DNA of 64,000 nucleotides from Taishania sp045629585 (GTDB taxonomy: Bacteria; Bacteroidota; Bacteroidia; Flavobacteriales_D; Crocinitomicaceae): NCBI GenBank assembly GCA_045629585.1, contig JAZQRM010000001.1:1-64000 (forward strand). Reading direction: 5' to 3'. How positions within the stretch are numbered: the first letter of the stretch is position 1; every line of letters begins with the position of its first letter. A program made the translations under genes and the position numbers. The notes under the pieces were generated by a model. The model had not been told where the DNA came from. It searched no databases and saw only the letters and a program-made list of their open reading frames with translations. Positions 33,680 to 42,419 of the stretch are shown piece by piece.

Positions 33680-35827
33680 ATGAAAAAATTAATTTTATCA
33701 ATTGTTTCTTTCGCTTTTTTTACAGTAAGCGCACAAGAAAGATTACTTCCAGTAAATCAATTGAATACTAGAGATGGTGAGGCAGTAGAGTATTGTCATC
33801 AGCATAGATTACAAGATCATTTTTTGAAAACAGATACAGAGTATCGTACTTTATATAATCAAGCGCAGGCGCAATTAGATAGAGAATCTGTTTTAAATGT
33901 GAGCGAAAGAAGTGGAACTGTTTATTATATCCCTGTAGTTTTTCATGTTTTACATCAGAATGGTGCTGAAAATATCTCAGACGCTCAAATTTTTGATGCA
34001 GTGGAGGTTCTAAATCGTGATTATAGAATGTTGAATACGGATGTTAATTCTGTAGTTTCTGAATTTCGTTCAATTGCTGGTGATGCTGAGATTCAATTTA
34101 GATTAGCGACAATTGCTCCTGATGGTTCTTGTTTTAAGGGTATTACACGTACTGTTTCAAGTTTGACAAATGGCGAGAATGGGCAAGCGCAGTTAAACGC
34201 AGCTTTGAATAATAATGATGTTTATCGTGGTACTTGGGATCACAGGAATTATTTGAATATTATTGTAGCTAATGAAATTGGTGGTGCTGCGGGGTATACA
34301 TTCTTGCCTAGCAATGGCGGTGCTTACTATAATACGATCTTTATTTTACAGAATTATGTTGGCCGCATTGGTACAGGTGGGGAATACCGTTCACGCTCGT
34401 TAACACATGAGGTAGGTCACTGGTTGAACCTGAAACATACTTGGGGTGATGGTAATGAGCCTGGAGCTCAGTCAAACTGTAATATGGATGACGGAGTTAC
34501 CGATACACCAAATACGAGAGGTGTAACAAGTTGTAATTTAGCTGAAAATGCTTGTGGGCCTGTTGCTAATGTTGAGAATTATATGGATTATTCTTATTGT
34601 TCAAAGATGTTTACGCAAGGTCAAATCGCTCGAATGCGCACAGCTATTACTTCTACAGTTGGTGGACGAAGTACTTTATGGAGTGCGGCTAATTTAGAAA
34701 GAGTAGGAGCTACTGGTTCTGTGTCATTGTGTCGTGCTGATTTTATTTCCGATAAAAAAGTGGTTTGTGTAGGAACAAGTGTTCGTTTTACAGATGTGTC
34801 TTATAATAACGTTGTTTCAAGAACTTGGAATTTCCCTGGTGGAACAGCCACCTCTAACACGGCTTCAATTGTAGATGTTGTCTACACAACTCCAGGTACG
34901 TATTCTGTTACCTTAACTGCTAGCAATGGTTCCGAATCTGTTACAGAAACAAGACAACAATATATACGAGTGTTACCAAGTTATTCTGTTTTGCCATTTT
35001 ATGATGGTTTTGAAGCAGGGGTTAATTTGGAAGAAGGCGATTTGTGGGGTGTTAATAACTTAGGTGGTACTAACAAATTTGAGATCACCACGAATGTTGG
35101 TGCAACAGGTAGCAATTCCGTACGATTGAGAAACTTTGCAGATAGAGGTTCTGCTAATGTCGATGAGTTAGTATCTCGTCCTTTCGATTTAAGTGGAGAA
35201 TCTTTAAATGATGTTGTTTTATCTTTTAAATATGCTTTCCGTAATGCTTCTACGTCTTCTAAGACAGATCGAATTCAGATTTATTTATCAAGTGATTGTG
35301 GAGATACTTGGGTTTTAAGAAGAACTATTTCTAATTCTCAATTAGCAAGTGGAAGTGCTGTAGTTACTTCTAATTGGACTGCTTCACCTAGTGATTTTGT
35401 TAGTTTCCATTTACCATTTAATACAGCTAGTTTCTCTAATTTCTTAGTAGATGGTTTCCGCTTTAAGATTGTGTTCTCTGGTGGTACTGGTAATAATGTT
35501 TTTATAGATGATATTAATCTATATAATGGGTCTGAGTCTGATCAGCCAGTCCTAAATATTGAGTCCATTGGTAATTTATCTGAGATGGAAATCTATCCTA
35601 ATCCTACGCAGAAAGATCTAAATGTAGTATTTGATTTGTCTATTCCTAGTTCTGTTGATTTGTTAGTGATGGATATTACGGGTAAAATCTTGTCACGCAC
35701 AACTGTGCAATCAGCAGCGGGTTCAAATTCAGTTGTAATTGATAATTCTGATTTAGCAACAGGATCTTACTTGTTAAACATTATTACTTCTAGCGGTAAA
35801 AAGGTGGTACCTTTCGTTAAGTTGTAA
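33680..35827 (+). CDS. Secreted M43-type zinc metalloprotease with PKD domain and T9SS sorting domain
   Basis: The 715-residue product has a signal peptide (cleavage near SAQ, residue 19) and a metzincin domain with HEVGHWLNLKH (about 243-253) that supplies the zinc ligands and catalytic glutamate. NYMDYSYCSKMFTQGQ provides the Met-turn. DGVTDTP and paired cysteines are typical of the M43 (cytophagalysin/pappalysin) family. A PKD domain (about 350-430, RTWNFPGGT), a MAM/jelly-roll-like domain (about 430-615, YDGFEAG) and a type A T9SS sorting domain (EIYPNPTQKDLNV to the end) follow. It should be an extracellular or surface peptidase. The gene is monocistronic, ending in a strong terminator. 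Confidence 0.92.
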   Translation: MKKLILSIVSFAFFTVSAQERLLPVNQLNTRDGEAVEYCHQHRLQDHFLKTDTEYRTLYNQAQAQLDRESVLNVSERSGTVYYIPVVFHVLHQNGAENISDAQIFDAVEVLNRDYRMLNTDVNSVVSEFRSIAGDAEIQFRLATIAPDGSCFKGITRTVSSLTNGENGQAQLNAALNNNDVYRGTWDHRNYLNIIVANEIGGAAGYTFLPSNGGAYYNTIFILQNYVGRIGTGGEYRSRSLTHEVGHWLNLKHTWGDGNEPGAQSNCNMDDGVTDTPNTRGVTSCNLAENACGPVANVENYMDYSYCSKMFTQGQIARMRTAITSTVGGRSTLWSAANLERVGATGSVSLCRADFISDKKVVCVGTSVRFTDVSYNNVVSRTWNFPGGTATSNTASIVDVVYTTPGTYSVTLTASNGSESVTETRQQYIRVLPSYSVLPFYDGFEAGVNLEEGDLWGVNNLGGTNKFEITTNVGATGSNSVRLRNFADRGSANVDELVSRPFDLSGESLNDVVLSFKYAFRNASTSSKTDRIQIYLSSDCGDTWVLRRTISNSQLASGSAVVTSNWTASPSDFVSFHLPFNTASFSNFLVDGFRFKIVFSGGTGNNVFIDDINLYNGSESDQPVLNIESIGNLSEMEIYPNPTQKDLNVVFDLSIPSSVDLLVMDITGKILSRTTVQSAAGSNSVVIDNSDLATGSYLLNIITSSGKKVVPFVKL

Positions 35828-35844
35828 TTATACGATATCTTAAA

Positions 35845-35882
35845 AAAGAAGAAGGGCTCGATTTATCGGGCCCTTCTTCTTT
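35845..35882. terminator. Bidirectional terminator between the metalloprotease and DUF3109 genes
   Basis: A 13-bp stem (35845-35857 with 35870-35882) contains a GGGC/GCCC core, and the 12-nt loop folds again through CGAT/ATCG. The outer A/T tracts serve both convergent genes. Confidence 0.9.
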
Positions 35883-35885
35883 AAT

Positions 35886-36461
35886 TTATTTTTTTAATTC
35901 TTTATCTACAATTTCTAATTCCTTGTAAAAATCTTCGCCCCAAGCGCGGATGATTGGTTCTTTTAGGAATTTATATACAGGAACTTGTAATTCTTTACCT
36001 AAGCTACATGCATCTTTACAGATGTCCCATCGGTCGTAATTTAATGCTTCGTAGTCATGTAGTTTCTTTACTCGTATGGGATATAGATGACAAGATATTG
36101 GTTTTTTATAATCTATTTTACCTTCTAATTGAGCTTTTTCAATTGCACATTTTGTTATTCCTTTTTCGTCAAAGAAAACAAAGGCGCATTCAGCTTCATT
36201 AACTAAGGTTGTTACTGGTTCCCCATCCTGATCTAGGTAAAAGACCCCCGTTTTATTTATTGCTTCTATTCCCTCAGGTCTCATGTAGGGTATGATGTGG
36301 TCTAAAGCGTCCTCAATAATATCTACTTCTTCAAATGTTAGAGGAGCTCCAGCGTCCCCCTCAATGCAACAAGCCCCTTTGCATGCATTCAAATTACAAA
36401 CAAATTTTTCTTCAAAGAGTTGTGTTGTAACTAATTTATTGTCGATTTCAACTAACATCAT
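35886..36461 (-). CDS. DUF3109 family cysteine-rich protein
   Basis: The 191-residue cytosolic product carries the family's cysteine cluster CNLNACKGACC (C22, C27, C31, C32) and further conserved cysteines in CAFVFF, KCAI, CHLYPIR and the C-terminal DICKDAC. These suggest a zinc or iron-sulfur site like the YkgJ/UPF0153 group. The function is not established. Two adjacent ATG codons can start it. It is monocistronic, convergent with the metalloprotease and divergent from rimP. Confidence 0.85.
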   Translation of the reverse strand: MMLVEIDNKLVTTQLFEEKFVCNLNACKGACCIEGDAGAPLTFEEVDIIEDALDHIIPYMRPEGIEAINKTGVFYLDQDGEPVTTLVNEAECAFVFFDEKGITKCAIEKAQLEGKIDYKKPISCHLYPIRVKKLHDYEALNYDRWDICKDACSLGKELQVPVYKFLKEPIIRAWGEDFYKELEIVDKELKK

Positions 36462-36518
36462 TTATTTTTTACAAAGGTCTTAAAAAATGCTTGAATCAGA
36501 AAATCTTAGCCTTTATTT

Positions 36519-36547
36519 TTGAATTTGGAAATAAAATTGTATATTTG
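36519..36547 (+). promoter_or_regulatory. Promoter of the rimP-nusA-infB operon
   Basis: TTG at 36519-36521 and TATATTTG at 36540-36547 are 18 bp apart, close to the ideal Bacteroidota spacing. Transcription should begin about 20 bp before the leader hairpin at 36576. Confidence 0.75.
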
Positions 36548-36575
36548 CATCATAAATAAGGATTTTGAAGATAAC

Positions 36576-36600
36576 GAGGGGACGAAAGTCCCCTCTTTTT
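36576..36600 (+). promoter_or_regulatory. Leader hairpin with U-run before rimP (candidate attenuator)
   Basis: GAGGGGAC (36576-36583), a GAAA tetraloop and GTCCCCTC (36588-36595) form a perfect, very GC-rich stem followed by five T. This is an intrinsic-terminator structure placed in the 5' leader, 9 nt before the rimP ATG. Since the operon encodes NusA, a factor that acts on hairpins and termination, autoregulation by attenuation is plausible. Confidence 0.75.
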
Positions 36601-36609
36601 ATAAGTATC

Positions 36610-37086
36610 ATGATCAGTAAGACACGTGTAGAGGAATTAATACAAGAGCGTATAGACCATTTAGGAAATGGCTTGTTCGTTGTAGAGTTGCAGATATCAG
36701 CGACTAATGTTATTTCAGTTGAGTTGGATAAGTACTCGGGTGGGGTTTCGATAGAAGACTGTATGTCTGTATCACGTAATATTGAGCATAATTTAGATCG
36801 TGAACAGCAAGATTTTGAATTGAATGTTTCTTCAGCTGGTCTGGATAAGCCTTTTAGAGTTTTAGCACAGTATCAAAAGAATGTCGGACGTAATGTTGAA
36901 GTTCGTACATTAGAAGGAGAGAAGTTTGAAGCGAAATTGATTGCCGCTGATGAAAGTGGGTTCACTGTTGAGACTGAGCAATCGGTAAAAACAGAAGGAC
37001 AAAAGAAGAAAGAGCTTGTAATCGAGCAAAAGAAATATGCTTACGACCAAGTAAAGCAAACAAAAGTTGTTATTTCATTTAAATAG
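36610..37086 (+). CDS. rimP: Ribosome maturation factor RimP
   Basis: The product (158 residues) assists 30S subunit assembly. The N-terminal domain contains NGLFVVELQISATNVISVELDKYSGGVSIEDC, of which VELDKYSGGVSIEDCM is the conserved centre, then FELNVSSAGLDKPF and a C-terminal SH3-like domain. A longer frame opens at a TTG at 36565, but that would translate straight through the leader hairpin and add non-conserved residues. ATG 36610 (MISKTRVEELI) is the sensible start. It is followed after 6 bp by nusA and then infB, the common bacterial order. The last residues lie next to VIEQKKYAYDQVKQTKV, normal for the family. Confidence 0.93.
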   Translation: MISKTRVEELIQERIDHLGNGLFVVELQISATNVISVELDKYSGGVSIEDCMSVSRNIEHNLDREQQDFELNVSSAGLDKPFRVLAQYQKNVGRNVEVRTLEGEKFEAKLIAADESGFTVETEQSVKTEGQKKKELVIEQKKYAYDQVKQTKVVISFK

Positions 37087-37092
37087 GTAAAC

Positions 37093-38328
37093 ATGAATAG
37101 CCTTGAATTAATTGAATCGTTTTCAGAGTTCAAAGAAAACAAAAGCATCGATAAACAAACGATGCAACACGTATTGGAGGATGTTTTTAGATCAATGTTG
37201 AAGAAAAAGTTCGATACTGATCAACATATTGATATCGTCGTAAATATTGATAAGGGAGATGTTCAAATTTTTATAAATAAAGAGATTGTTGATGATGGAG
37301 AGGTGGAAGATCCAAACATGGAAATCGCCTATTCTGAAGCAATTAAAATTGAGCCAGATTTTGAGATTGGTGAAGAGGTAACAGAAGAATTTAAGTTTGA
37401 AGATTTCGGACGAAGAAACATTCTGTCTTTGCGTCAAAATTTGATTTCTCGTATTATGGAGTTGGAGAAAGACCAACTTTATCGTGTTTATAAAGAACGC
37501 GTTGGGGAAATCGTTATGGGTGAGGTTTATCAGGTTTGGAAGAAAGAAATCATGGTCTTAGATGATGAAGGGAATGAATTGTTATTGCCTAAATCGGAGC
37601 AAATTCCAGCTGATTATTTCAAGAAAGGTGAAGCAATTCGCGCTGTAGTTGCGAAAGTAGATATGCGCAATTCATCACCTGTTATTATTTTATCTCGTAC
37701 AGCACCTGAGTTTTTGGAGCGCTTGTTTGAGTTAGAAGTACCAGAAGTATTTGATGGTTTAATTACTATTAAAAATATACAGCGCGAGCCAGGTGAGCGT
37801 GCTAAAGTTGCTGTGGAATCATACGACGATCGTATTGACCCAGTTGGAGCGTGTGTAGGAATGAAAGGATCTCGTATTCATGGTATTGTTCGTGAGTTGA
37901 AGAATGAGAACATTGACGTGATCAACTATACATCTAATCTACAATTATACATCCAGAGAGCATTGTCTCCTGCGAAAATCACTTCTATTGAAATTGAAGA
38001 AGAAACTAAACGTGCACGTGTTTATTTACGTCCAGATCAAGTTTCTTTAGCAATTGGTAAAGGAGGTCACAATATTAAATTAGCTGGTCGTTTGACAGGT
38101 TATGAATTAGATGTGTACCGAGAAGGTGAAGTGGATGTTGATGATGTAGTTTTAGAAGAATTTACAGATGAGATCGACGCGTGGATTATCGATGAATTGA
38201 GAGCGATCGGTTGTGATACAGCTAAATCTGTTTTAGAATTGTCAGTTGAAGACTTGACAAGTCGTACCGATTTAGAAGAAGAAACAATACTTGAAGTGTT
38301 TAAAATTTTAAGCGCAGAATTCGAATAA
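37093..38328 (+). CDS. nusA: Transcription termination/antitermination protein NusA
   Basis: The 411-residue product binds RNA polymerase and nascent RNA, affecting pausing, termination and antitermination. An N-terminal polymerase-binding domain (1-125) is followed by an S1 domain (about 130-200, GEVYQVWKKEIMVLDDEG), and two KH domains (about 205-345, with DPVGACVGMKGSRIHG and SLAIGKGGHNIKLA). The C-terminus is a short helical tail without the acidic repeats of E. coli NusA, as expected in this phylum. It is the second gene of the operon and sits downstream of a hairpin of the kind NusA acts on. Confidence 0.96.
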   Translation: MNSLELIESFSEFKENKSIDKQTMQHVLEDVFRSMLKKKFDTDQHIDIVVNIDKGDVQIFINKEIVDDGEVEDPNMEIAYSEAIKIEPDFEIGEEVTEEFKFEDFGRRNILSLRQNLISRIMELEKDQLYRVYKERVGEIVMGEVYQVWKKEIMVLDDEGNELLLPKSEQIPADYFKKGEAIRAVVAKVDMRNSSPVIILSRTAPEFLERLFELEVPEVFDGLITIKNIQREPGERAKVAVESYDDRIDPVGACVGMKGSRIHGIVRELKNENIDVINYTSNLQLYIQRALSPAKITSIEIEEETKRARVYLRPDQVSLAIGKGGHNIKLAGRLTGYELDVYREGEVDVDDVVLEEFTDEIDAWIIDELRAIGCDTAKSVLELSVEDLTSRTDLEEETILEVFKILSAEFE

Positions 38329-38384
38329 GTAGAATTCGGTCGGGTATATTAAGAAAATAAAAGAAAAAAGAGCGCACAACATTT

Positions 38385-41366
38385 ATGGCGGGAAAACCAA
38401 TAAGACTAGGTAAGGCTGCAGGAGAATTAAACGTGGGGGTTACTACCATTGTTGAATTCCTTAATAAAAAGGGGGTTCAGGTAGAAAGCAACATGAACGC
38501 TAAGTTAGAAGCAGAGCACTATGATTTGCTTAAACAGGAGTTCGCTGCGGATCAGGACTTAAAGGAAAAGAGTAAGTTGAATCCAGTTAAACGTGAAAAA
38601 AGAGAAACAGTTTCTCTTCGTGATTCACGTGCAGAAGATCAAAAAGAAACAGCAAAACCTGTTGAAGAAATTGTAGTTGTTGAGAAACCTATTACTCCTG
38701 TAGTGGAGGTAGTGGTAACTCCTAAACCTGAACCAGCAAAAGTTGAAGAGGTGAAACCTGAACCGGTTATTGAACCAGTTAAAGTGGTTGAACCTGAAAT
38801 TAAAGTGGTTCCAACTATTATTGAACCTGTTAAACCTGTAAAACCTGTTGAGGTTGCAGAGGTTGCTCAGGAGGGTGAAAAGAAGGTACAAGTAATTGGT
38901 AAAATTGATTTGGATAAAATCAATTCTAAAATGCGTCCTGATAAGAGATCCAAAACAGAGGAGTCTACAAAAGCGAAAACGCAAGTTAAGCCACAAAGAC
39001 CTGTAGTTGAAACAGCAAAAGCAGTTGTTAAACCTACACCTGTGCAAGAAGAAAAAAATACAACGGAACAAATACCTGTGTCAAAAGAAGAACCAAAAGA
39101 TAAGGAAGAAGCTCCTAAAGCTCCAGTTATCGAAACCATTCGTGTTCAAAGTCAAATTTTGACAGGGCCGAAAGTATTAGGTAAAATAGTATTACCGGTT
39201 GAGAAACCTAAATCATCAAATAGTCAATCGAATGCAGATCGTAAGAAACGTAAACGAATTAAGAAAATTGATGTAGATAAGCAATCTCAACAACAAACTT
39301 CTACGGGTACGAATAATCCTGGTGGTGCTAATGCTCCTAAAGGTCCTGGTGCTCGTCCGAATACTGGTGCTCGTCCGAATACCGGTGCAAATAACCCAAG
39401 AGGAAATTTCAAAAAAGGTAACGCGCCAGCAAGTACTGGACCACGTGCTGCTAAACCAGAAATTTCTGCAAGAGATATTCAAAAAGAGATTAAAGACACT
39501 TTAGCTCGTTTGTCTAACAAAAATTCTAAATCCAAAGGGTCGAAGAATCGAAAAGATAAACGTGATCGTTTTGCTCAACGTCGTCAAGAAGAGGAGTTGC
39601 AAGCAGAGAAAGAGTCTACAGTTTTGAAGCTTACGGAATTTGTTACGGTTTCTGAACTTGGATCAATGATGAGTGTTTCGCCAACGCAAGTTATTTCAGC
39701 TTGTATGTCTTTAGGGATTTTCGCATCGATTAATCAACGTTTGGATGCGGAGACGATTCAGATTGTTGCTGATGAGTTTGGATATGAAGTGAGTTTCGTT
39801 AGTGCCGAAGTTTCTGAGTCTATTCCTGTTGTGGAAGATAATGAAGAAGACTTGGTTGCTAGACCGCCGATTATTACTGTGATGGGTCACGTTGACCACG
39901 GTAAGACATCTTTGTTAGACCGTATACGTAACGCAAATGTAACTTCTGGTGAAGCTGGAGGAATTACACAGCATATTGGTGCATACTCGGTGACACTTGA
40001 AGGTGGTAAGAAATTAACTTTCTTAGATACACCTGGTCACGAAGCCTTTACAGCGATGCGTGCTCGTGGTGCTCAGGTTACGGATGTTGCAATCATTATT
40101 GTTGCAGCGGATGATGACGTGATGCCACAAACGAAGGAGGCTATATCTCATGCTCAGGCAGCTGGTGTACCGATGGTTTTTGCAATTAATAAAATTGATA
40201 AGCCTGGTGCTAATCCAGATAAAATACGTGAGCAACTATCACAAATGAATATTTTGTTAGAAGATTGGGGTGGTAAATATCAAGCTCAAGAAATTTCAGC
40301 AAAACAAAATTTGAATATCGATCTTTTATTAGAAAAGATTTTGTTGGAAGCTGATTTATTAGAGCTTAAAGCTAATCCTAATAAAAATGCTATAGGAACA
40401 GTAATCGAATCTTCTTTAGATAAAGGTAAAGGTTATGTGACAACTTTAATGGTTGAAGCAGGAACCTTGAAAATTGGTGATGTAGTTTTAGTTGGTCGTT
40501 GTTTCGGAAAAGTTCGTGCAATGCAAGATGAAAAAGGGAACACACTTAAAGTTGCAGGACCATCTACTCCAGTTCAGATATTGGGTATAGGTGGTGCTCC
40601 TAGTGCTGGTGATAAATTCCATGTAATGGATGACGAGCGTGAAGCGAAAAATATTGCAACTAAACGTGAGCAATTGAATCGTGAGCAAGGACTTAGAACC
40701 ACTAAACATATTACTTTGGATGAAATTGGTCGTCGTTTGGCAATCGGTGATTTCAAAGAGTTGAATATTATCGTTAAAGGTGATGTGGATGGATCAGTTG
40801 AAGCATTGTCTGATTCCCTATTGAAACTTTCTACAGACGAAATTCAAGTTAACATTGTTCATAAAGGAGTTGGAGCAATTTCCGAAGCTGATATTAACTT
40901 AGCTTCTGCATCTGATGCAATTATTATTGGTTTCCAAGTTCGTCCTGTTCCATCTGCTCGTAAATTGGCAGAACAAGAACAAATTGACATTCGTATGTAT
41001 TCTGTAATCTACAAGGCTATAGAAGAAATTAAAATGGCAATGGAAGGAATGTTATCTCCAGATATTAAAGAATCTATTGTTGGTACAGCTGAAGTACGCG
41101 AAGTATTTAACATCACTAAAGTTGGTACGATTGCGGGTGCATATGTTACGGATGGTGTGATTAAACGTTCTAACAAGATTCGTTTAATTAGAAACGGAAT
41201 TGTTGTTCATACAGGAACTCTTGGTTCGTTAAAACGATTCAAAGATGATGTAAGAGAAGTTAAAAACAATTACGAATGTGGTCTAAACATCGACAAATTC
41301 AACGATATCAAAGAAGGCGATATTATTGAATCTTTTGAAGAGGTTGAAGTTGCAAGAAAATTGTAA
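38385..41366 (+). CDS. infB: Translation initiation factor IF-2
   Basis: The 993-residue product recruits initiator tRNA and joins ribosomal subunits. A short N-terminal domain (IRLGKAAGELNVGVTTIVEF) is followed by a long low-complexity region to about residue 400: Pro/Val/Glu/Lys-rich first, then Gly/Asn/Pro-rich with a tandem GARPNT repeat. The second IF2_N segment (about 415-480) precedes the GTPase domain, with GHVDHGKTSLLD at about 500-511, DTPGHEAF and NKIDKPGA. Domains II to IV complete it, ending in SFEEVEVARKL. Length and layout are typical of Bacteroidota IF-2. A strong terminator closes the operon 14 bp after the stop. Confidence 0.97.
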   Translation: MAGKPIRLGKAAGELNVGVTTIVEFLNKKGVQVESNMNAKLEAEHYDLLKQEFAADQDLKEKSKLNPVKREKRETVSLRDSRAEDQKETAKPVEEIVVVEKPITPVVEVVVTPKPEPAKVEEVKPEPVIEPVKVVEPEIKVVPTIIEPVKPVKPVEVAEVAQEGEKKVQVIGKIDLDKINSKMRPDKRSKTEESTKAKTQVKPQRPVVETAKAVVKPTPVQEEKNTTEQIPVSKEEPKDKEEAPKAPVIETIRVQSQILTGPKVLGKIVLPVEKPKSSNSQSNADRKKRKRIKKIDVDKQSQQQTSTGTNNPGGANAPKGPGARPNTGARPNTGANNPRGNFKKGNAPASTGPRAAKPEISARDIQKEIKDTLARLSNKNSKSKGSKNRKDKRDRFAQRRQEEELQAEKESTVLKLTEFVTVSELGSMMSVSPTQVISACMSLGIFASINQRLDAETIQIVADEFGYEVSFVSAEVSESIPVVEDNEEDLVARPPIITVMGHVDHGKTSLLDRIRNANVTSGEAGGITQHIGAYSVTLEGGKKLTFLDTPGHEAFTAMRARGAQVTDVAIIIVAADDDVMPQTKEAISHAQAAGVPMVFAINKIDKPGANPDKIREQLSQMNILLEDWGGKYQAQEISAKQNLNIDLLLEKILLEADLLELKANPNKNAIGTVIESSLDKGKGYVTTLMVEAGTLKIGDVVLVGRCFGKVRAMQDEKGNTLKVAGPSTPVQILGIGGAPSAGDKFHVMDDEREAKNIATKREQLNREQGLRTTKHITLDEIGRRLAIGDFKELNIIVKGDVDGSVEALSDSLLKLSTDEIQVNIVHKGVGAISEADINLASASDAIIIGFQVRPVPSARKLAEQEQIDIRMYSVIYKAIEEIKMAMEGMLSPDIKESIVGTAEVREVFNITKVGTIAGAYVTDGVIKRSNKIRLIRNGIVVHTGTLGSLKRFKDDVREVKNNYECGLNIDKFNDIKEGDIIESFEEVEVARKL
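39348..39383 (+). repeat. infB: 18-bp tandem repeat inside infB
   Basis: Two copies (39348-39365 and 39366-39383) differing only in the last base encode consecutive GARPNT units in the Gly/Asn/Pro-rich linker of IF-2. The repeat is in frame and probably varies in number among strains. Confidence 0.8.
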
Positions 41367-41380
41367 TTCTTTAAATATTA

Positions 41381-41410
41381 AAAAAGCCATCCAAATCGGA
41401 TGGCTTTTTT
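41381..41410. terminator. Bidirectional terminator between infB and rsmI
   Basis: A 12-bp perfect stem (41381-41392 with 41398-41409) with a 5-nt loop and a following T run closes the rimP-nusA-infB operon. The A tract on the other side could also serve rsmI. Confidence 0.92.
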
Positions 41411-41448
41411 TTTGTCTCTTTTTTAAGGTTGTTAAGTTTAGTATTAAA

Positions 41449-42186
41449 CTACTCTTCTTCCTCTCTATTTTTAGAATATTTCCCTTTGCGCTTTTTCTCT
41501 TCCTTAACGACAGATTCATCCGTTTCCTTTATAACTATAACTATCTCACCTTTAGGTGCTGTAGTGTCAAAATATGACTTTAATTCAGCCGCTGTTCCTT
41601 TGTGGTAAGTTTCAAACATCTTGGATAATTCTCTTACTACACAAACTTCATGTTCAGGGCCAAAGATTTCGATGATTTGTTCTAAACACTTTACCAATCG
41701 ATGTGGTGATTCATAAAGCACGGCTGTTCTTTGGCTATCTTTTAAGTTTTGTAAACGCGTTAACCTTCCTTTTTTGTGAGGTAAAAAACCTTCGAATATA
41801 AATTTGTCACACGGAAAACCACTTCCAACTAATGCTGGTATCACCGCTGTTGGTCCCGGAAGGCATTCTACCTTTATATTTGCCTCAATGCATGCTCGAA
41901 CTAATAGAAATCCGGGGTCAGATATTGCTGGTGTTCCTGCATCAGATACCAAAACACATAATTCCGTTGTTTGAATTTTTTCAATGATTCCATTCAATAC
42001 TTTATGTTCATTATGTGAATGAAAGGCGTACACCTGATTATTTATTTCAAGATGATTTAATAGTTTTTTAGTAACGCGTGTGTCTTCAGCTAATATAAAA
42101 TCTGCTTCTTTGAGCATGCGGATTGCACGTAGTGTAATATCTTCTAAGTTTCCTATGGGAGTCGGAACCAAACATAATTTTGGCAT
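41449..42186 (-). CDS. rsmI: 16S rRNA (cytidine-1402-2'-O)-methyltransferase
   Basis: The 245-residue product is a tetrapyrrole-methylase-fold enzyme that methylates C1402 of 16S rRNA using S-adenosylmethionine. It begins with LCLVPTPIGNLEDITLRA, then AEDTRVTKKLL, VSDAGTPAISDPG, CLPGPTAVIPALVGSG, VLYESPHRL and GEIVIVI, all family blocks in order. The C-terminal tail (EEKKRKGKYSKNREEEE) is charged and probably disordered. The gene is monocistronic, with TAACTTTG 28 nt upstream of the start. Confidence 0.95.
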   Translation of the reverse strand: MPKLCLVPTPIGNLEDITLRAIRMLKEADFILAEDTRVTKKLLNHLEINNQVYAFHSHNEHKVLNGIIEKIQTTELCVLVSDAGTPAISDPGFLLVRACIEANIKVECLPGPTAVIPALVGSGFPCDKFIFEGFLPHKKGRLTRLQNLKDSQRTAVLYESPHRLVKCLEQIIEIFGPEHEVCVVRELSKMFETYHKGTAAELKSYFDTTAPKGEIVIVIKETDESVVKEEKKRKGKYSKNREEEE

Positions 42187-42214
42187 AAAATGATTTTTTA
42201 GCTTTATGAATTGA

Positions 42215-42222
42215 CAAAGTTA
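42215..42222 (-). promoter_or_regulatory. Candidate -7 promoter element of rsmI
   Basis: The minus strand reads TAACTTTG, matching TAnnTTTG, 28 nt before the rsmI ATG. Confidence 0.5.
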
Positions 42223-42384
42223 ATTCATTTTTTAGTGGTTTTTATAGTATGTGATTTCTTTGTTACGCTTTAAAAGTCCTGTTTTTTGTGTGAAGATTTA
42301 ATTTTTGTTAAACTCAATTTAAATTGGGTCTAAATACCCACCAAATTGGTAAACTATGACAAAACTATGACACGACTTATTACT

Positions 42385-42392
42385 TATCTTTG
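42385..42392 (+). promoter_or_regulatory. Candidate -7 promoter element of hemA
   Basis: TATCTTTG matches TAnnTTTG and ends 27 nt before the proposed GTG start at 42420. It excludes a start at the TTG at 42390, which lies inside the element. Confidence 0.6.
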
Positions 42393-42419
42393 CACCTTTG
42401 TAGTTCAATAAAAACTATT

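Noticed and set aside
36565..36609. TTG-started N-terminal extension of RimP
   Set aside because: It would be translated through the leader hairpin and encodes non-conserved residues.
39348..39383. Tandem repeat as a CRISPR-like or mobile feature
   Set aside because: Two in-frame 18-bp units within infB encode GARPNT; this is ordinary linker expansion.
38625..39482. Antisense frames rich in Phe, Asn, Arg and Cys opposite infB
   Set aside because: These are reverse readings of the low-complexity Pro/Val/Glu/Lys and Gly/Asn linker.
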